Assembly: GCF_018882095.1 (NCBI RefSeq)
Contig: NZ_JACVPD010000004.1
Location: 124,001 to 188,000, forward strand
DNA length: 64,000 nucleotides
DNA from: Polynucleobacter sp. CS-Odin-A6
GTDB taxonomy: Bacteria; Pseudomonadota; Gammaproteobacteria; Burkholderiales; Burkholderiaceae
Direction of reading: 5' to 3'
Numbering within the stretch: position 1 is the first letter of the stretch; each line of letters begins with the position of its first letter. Shown piece by piece: positions 60,730-64,000 of this stretch. The position numbers were made by a program, and so were the translations under genes. The notes beneath the pieces are model-generated. The model did no database searches. It saw nothing but the letters and a program-made list of their open reading frames with translations, and was not told the origin of the DNA.

Positions 60730-63195
60730 CTATTTTTCCTTAATTATCAGATTCAGCTCTCTACTAATCTTTTTTGGCTTCATTTGGAGGGGCAGGTATT
60801 CATTTTGAGCCCAGAGTGTGCTCATATTGCGGTAAAGCTTACTCTGTACCCAGCCTGATTGCCCGGTAGGATAAATAAAAAGGGATTGCTCCAAATCTGC
60901 AAGGTCATACAGTGTCCGTAGACTAGATGCCTGCTTCGTTTCAAAGGGATTGTCAGCCCTGAGAAGCTCTAGTCTACCCACGTTAATCGAGAAGCTATCC
61001 CCGGGAGAGGGTTGCTTCACATTAAAGAGCTCTCCCAAGATGGGAACCTTGCTTAGGGGGCGATGCTCGGAGACCGCAGTATGCGCATTACCCCAAGCCC
61101 AATTTTTAGGATTATCACCAAATTGTGTACTCAATTGCACCAGTGCATTATCCAATGCGGCATTGGAAGCATCTGCACAGCTCTCGATCTGCTCAGTTTG
61201 AGGGTCGTTACACCAAGGGCTATTGGGATTTTGTAACTGCAGTATTAATGCTTGTCTGAAATGACGTGTACCGTAATTTTCTGTAAATAAATATCCCAAG
61301 CGTGAAAAGAGTTTGCGGGTGATTTGATCGGCCCAAGCATTAAAAATGAGCGCACCGGCACTGTTTACTTTCATATCACCATCAAAGTTCCTGGTGAGCT
61401 CGAAGGCTTGTTGAGCTAAAGGGTGCTTTGATTGGGCGGATCTAAATAACTCTAACAATGGGGTGGCGCCCAAAGAGACGGTATCCGCTTGTATGACCTT
61501 CATGGAAGACAAATCATGACTGGCTTTGCCTTTAATCAACTCCACAATTCGGTCGTAGCGGGTAGGTAGGTCCCAATCGCCCGTCAAGGGATTGGGATCA
61601 TTGGCAGCTACCATTTTTTGATTTGCAGTAGCAACCCAGTTGGAGTCTGGATTATTGCTGCTAGGCAGTTGCTCGAAAGGCACGTAGCCAGTCCAGTCGT
61701 ATTGTTTTTCCCAGCCCAATGCGGGAGCGACACCATAAAGTCCCTGATGCAGGGTCCGCTTGGGCGCAACCCCGGCTGCCTGCAAAGAAATATTTCCGCC
61801 GATATCAGCCATCACCACGTTTTGCATCGGCGCATAATTTTTGCGAAGTGCCTGCTTGAAGGTATCCAAATCTTTTGCATGATTCATGTCCAGCAAACCA
61901 GCAATAGACTGATTTTCAGCATCCAAGGCAGTCCAGCGCAATGCTAAGACAAATCGGTCCGTGTCAATGACTCTTTTGGCACGCGCATACGAGTCAGAAA
62001 TCACGGGGCCATGCTGCGTCTCTTTGACTAAAAAACGCAGTGGTGGCTCTCCTTTAATGTCGATAATTTCCTGGCGAACCTTAAAAGAGAGTGGTCCATC
62101 TGGACCGCGGTAGACTCCGGGATTTTTGGGGTCTAACTGTTCAATATATAAATCCTGTACGTCTGGTCCTGTATTCGTAAAGCTCCAAGCAAATTGATCT
62201 GTTCTGCCAAGCACTATCGCTGGAATGCCGGGAAGAGTGGCGCCAATGACATTAAGGTCTGGCGCCTCTAGATGAGCCATATACCAAATCGCAGGGGCAG
62301 ATAGACCAAGGTGAGGGTCATTCGCAAGCAAGGGTTTGCCAGAAGCTGTCAGCTTGCCGTTGAGTGCCCAATTATTAGAGCCAATACCATCTTTCCCACC
62401 AGGCGCCTCGTTCATCGCCAATTCGGTAGCAGGAAGCGTCTTGGATTTTTGATCCTTTACTAATGGATTCGGATTGAATACATTGAGGTCGCGATACATT
62501 TTGGCAAAGTCAAGGTTGCTGACTAGCTCTCCCGGTGTATAGGCCGGCATCACTTCCCATATCTGCTGAGTCGTTAAAAACTGTGACAACTCCAGGCGTT
62601 GTAATTCTTTATGCCAATTGCCACCAAGGTCGAGAGCCATCATCAACATCCATGCCACACTGTCTGTCGGTGACCAATGCCCTGGTTTGGATCCTGTTAA
62701 AAAATATTCAACAGGAAGCGCCCAGCCTAAGTTGGCATTACCCGAATTGACGCCATCTGCATAGGCTTGCATGAGACGTTTAGTCGCAATGGGGTAGCGA
62801 TCAAATTGCTTTTCAGCAGCCTGCTTGATGCCGAGTGTGCGAATAAAACGATCGATTGACAGGGTTTCTTTTCCAAGGATTTCAGAAAGACGTCCACTCG
62901 CTAATCGACGATTAACTTCCATTTGCCAAGAACGTTCACCGGCGTGCAAATACCCCAATGCAAACAGCGCATCAGAAGAGCTCTTCGCTTTAATATGAGG
63001 AATATCACTTTCATCGAAGGTAATGACAACGGAATCACCCAGACTCTTAATGACCCGTTTGCCAGAGGGATTGGTTTGAGCTGAACTTAGGTAGATTATT
63101 CCGGCGATAATCACCAAGGCAAGAGCTGAAGAGGTAAGCCAGAAGATCCCCTTAAAAAGGATTTTCAGACCTGAGCTCGGGGAAGGAACTTTCAT
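60730..63195 (-). CDS. Penicillin acylase family amidohydrolase
   Basis: The N-terminal nucleophile hydrolase precursor has 821 residues. A signal/anchor (LTSSALALVIIAGIIYL) is followed by the small chain (about 25-280) and a cut before the Ser of GIGSNNWALNG, the beta-chain nucleophile. Family motifs include LANDPHLGLSAPAIWYM, DQFAWSFTNTGPDVQDLY and the final large chain. Relatives cleave penicillin G, acyl-homoserine lactones or other acyl amides. The start at 63195 is preferred; the frame is open to 63240. Confidence 0.9.
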   Translation of the reverse strand: MKVPSPSSGLKILFKGIFWLTSSALALVIIAGIIYLSSAQTNPSGKRVIKSLGDSVVITFDESDIPHIKAKSSSDALFALGYLHAGERSWQMEVNRRLASGRLSEILGKETLSIDRFIRTLGIKQAAEKQFDRYPIATKRLMQAYADGVNSGNANLGWALPVEYFLTGSKPGHWSPTDSVAWMLMMALDLGGNWHKELQRLELSQFLTTQQIWEVMPAYTPGELVSNLDFAKMYRDLNVFNPNPLVKDQKSKTLPATELAMNEAPGGKDGIGSNNWALNGKLTASGKPLLANDPHLGLSAPAIWYMAHLEAPDLNVIGATLPGIPAIVLGRTDQFAWSFTNTGPDVQDLYIEQLDPKNPGVYRGPDGPLSFKVRQEIIDIKGEPPLRFLVKETQHGPVISDSYARAKRVIDTDRFVLALRWTALDAENQSIAGLLDMNHAKDLDTFKQALRKNYAPMQNVVMADIGGNISLQAAGVAPKRTLHQGLYGVAPALGWEKQYDWTGYVPFEQLPSSNNPDSNWVATANQKMVAANDPNPLTGDWDLPTRYDRIVELIKGKASHDLSSMKVIQADTVSLGATPLLELFRSAQSKHPLAQQAFELTRNFDGDMKVNSAGALIFNAWADQITRKLFSRLGYLFTENYGTRHFRQALILQLQNPNSPWCNDPQTEQIESCADASNAALDNALVQLSTQFGDNPKNWAWGNAHTAVSEHRPLSKVPILGELFNVKQPSPGDSFSINVGRLELLRADNPFETKQASSLRTLYDLADLEQSLFIYPTGQSGWVQSKLYRNMSTLWAQNEYLPLQMKPKKISRELNLIIKEK

Positions 63196-63328
63196 GGCAT
63201 TAGTGTAGTAGGTTTCCCCCCCACTTCCGGTCAAGTCCAAACGAAAGTAGGCTTCCCGAGCCCTATAGACCTCGCATGCTAAAATTCATCCGTCTTGGTT
63301 TTTTAGTACGGCTTTATTGCTCGTGCGA

Positions 63329-63417
63329 GCCCGAGTGGTGAAATCGGTAGACACAGCAGATTTAAAATCTGCCGACTCAAAAAAGTCGTGCCGGTTCGAT
63401 TCCGGCCTCGGGCACCA
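63329..63417 (+). tRNA. tRNA-Leu (TAA)
   Basis: An 89-base class II tRNA with acceptor GCCCGAG/CTCGGGC, anticodon loop with TAA (CAGATTTAAAATCTG), long variable arm (GACTCAAAAAAGTC) and encoded CCA. The anticodon TAA reads UUA/UUG. Confidence 0.96.
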
Positions 63418-63438
63418 ATCGATTGATTTCAGGCATCC

Positions 63439-63891
63439 TTGAAACACTTTCCTATTTTTCTCTCTCTTCTATTTTTTTGGACCAGTTCTCCCCTGGCAGC
63501 ACAGCCCCTTATTTTTACTTGTGAGCGCGCGGAGAAGAATTACACTGAAGTCTATGAATTAAAAATTAGTCCAGCCTCTCATAATCAGAAGGCTAAGGTA
63601 TTTGTCGATAGCCGAGATTTGGATCTGTCAGATGAGATGGGTCGACAATCCATCAAAAATGTAGTGATCACTACTTCAGCCATTTTGATTTCGATGGAGG
63701 CCCACTTTCCACCTGAGAGATTTGATGGCGTTCAATATGGAGCAGGTTCAGTAAAGACGGCGATTGCGATTAACCGATCTTCCGGTCAGCTCAGAAAAGC
63801 AGAGACCATTCAAGGCGGAATTCTGTCTGCAACTCTTGGTGAGGGTAGTAAGATCTATCAAGAGCAATGTGTTGCTCTACATAAACCTTAA
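63439..63891 (+). CDS. Hypothetical small secreted protein
   Basis: A 150-residue precursor with a signal peptide (cut near SPLAAQP). The mature part is beta-rich with two Cys (FTCERAE near the start, EQCVAL near the end), likely a disulfide. I do not recognise a family. The start is TTG 63439, just after tRNA-Leu, so the start is tentative. It converges on the reverse exbD-like gene, their stop codons overlapping. Confidence 0.6.
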   Translation: MKHFPIFLSLLFFWTSSPLAAQPLIFTCERAEKNYTEVYELKISPASHNQKAKVFVDSRDLDLSDEMGRQSIKNVVITTSAILISMEAHFPPERFDGVQYGAGSVKTAIAINRSSGQLRKAETIQGGILSATLGEGSKIYQEQCVALHKP

Positions 63892-64000
63892 TTCGGCTCT
63901 GTCACAAACCCCAGTTTTGTTAAGCCAGCACGACGCGATGCGGCTAGTACCTGAGCAACGTATTCATACTTTACAGATTTATCTGCTCTTAAATTAATCT
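63888..64000 (-). CDS. ExbD/TolR-like protein, C-terminal end (partial)
   Basis: The last 36 codons of a reverse gene that continues beyond the window. The translation contains LRADKSVKYEYVAQVLAAS and AGLTKLGFVTEPN, the conserved C-terminal segment of biopolymer transport proteins ExbD/TolR. These work with ExbB/TolQ channels and TonB or TolA. It was found by reading the minus strand at the edge. Confidence 0.8.
   Translation of the reverse strand, partial: INLRADKSVKYEYVAQVLAASRRAGLTKLGFVTEPN

Noticed and set aside
1..64000. CRISPR array, insertion sequence or prophage
   Set aside because: No regularly spaced repeats, no transposase or phage structural gene was seen on either strand.

Overview
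The window looks like a stretch of chromosome from a motile freshwater betaproteobacterium. Polynucleobacter or a close Burkholderiaceae relative is the best guess. The reasons are moderate GC, an FlhDC-type flagellar master regulator, a second MotC/MotD-type stator, a Bug/TctC periplasmic binding protein, a compact sox cluster and an isoquinoline-1-oxidoreductase-type molybdenum enzyme. The genus is inferred from gene families. No ribosomal RNA is present to settle it.

Layout. 1-8070: forward flagellar rod, hook and ring operon flgCDEFGHIJ, with an unusually large FlgE. 8107-9197: three small genes of unknown function. 9290-16616: reverse operon flhB-flhA-flhF-(shrunken flhG)-fliA-motC-motD. 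16806-20589: motA, motB and a chemoreceptor-like protein that has lost its signalling tip. 20684-23186: a membrane methyltransferase and a small FlgO-type lipoprotein cluster. 23192-29524: a REC-HPT-REC phosphorelay protein, flhDC, a HicA-type toxin-antitoxin pair, a REC-cyclase, a receiver relic and a PAS-PAS histidine kinase. 30160-31758: an EAL-HDOD protein. 32035-36440: a membrane-anchored HTH protein, a small secreted protein and a Zorya-like module (ZorA-like channel with long coiled tail, ZorB-like peptidoglycan-binding partner, short ZorC-like third protein). 36925-40260: overlapping operon of a PhnD-like binding protein, a GGDEF cyclase and an HD-GYP phosphodiesterase. 40346-41568: dusA and tRNA-His. 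41607-47850: the poly-N-acetylglucosamine genes, split into divergent pgaAB and pgaCD. 47869-50674: SUMF1-fold protein, Pif1-like helicase and a BrnT/BrnA-like toxin-antitoxin pair. 51029-54832: gamma-glutamyltransferase, Bug-type binding protein, lrgAB. 54966-59775: molybdenum hydroxylase pair followed by soxXYZA. 59820-64000: small lipoprotein, surface-adhesin-E-like protein, penicillin acylase, tRNA-Leu, a small secreted protein and the end of an exbD/tolR-like gene.

How the parts may work together. The first 30 kb builds, powers and controls a flagellum, with two stator sets. The next 18 kb carries c-di-GMP enzymes and the c-di-GMP-responsive PNAG exopolysaccharide machinery, so the window reads as a motility-to-biofilm switch. 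The most unusual items are the Zorya-like module without a recognisable nuclease or helicase, the tipless chemoreceptor that keeps a CheR-type tail, the P-loop-less FlhG, a motD with no ATG, GTG or TTG start, and a SoxY lacking the usual GGCGG end. No CRISPR array, insertion sequence or prophage was seen.
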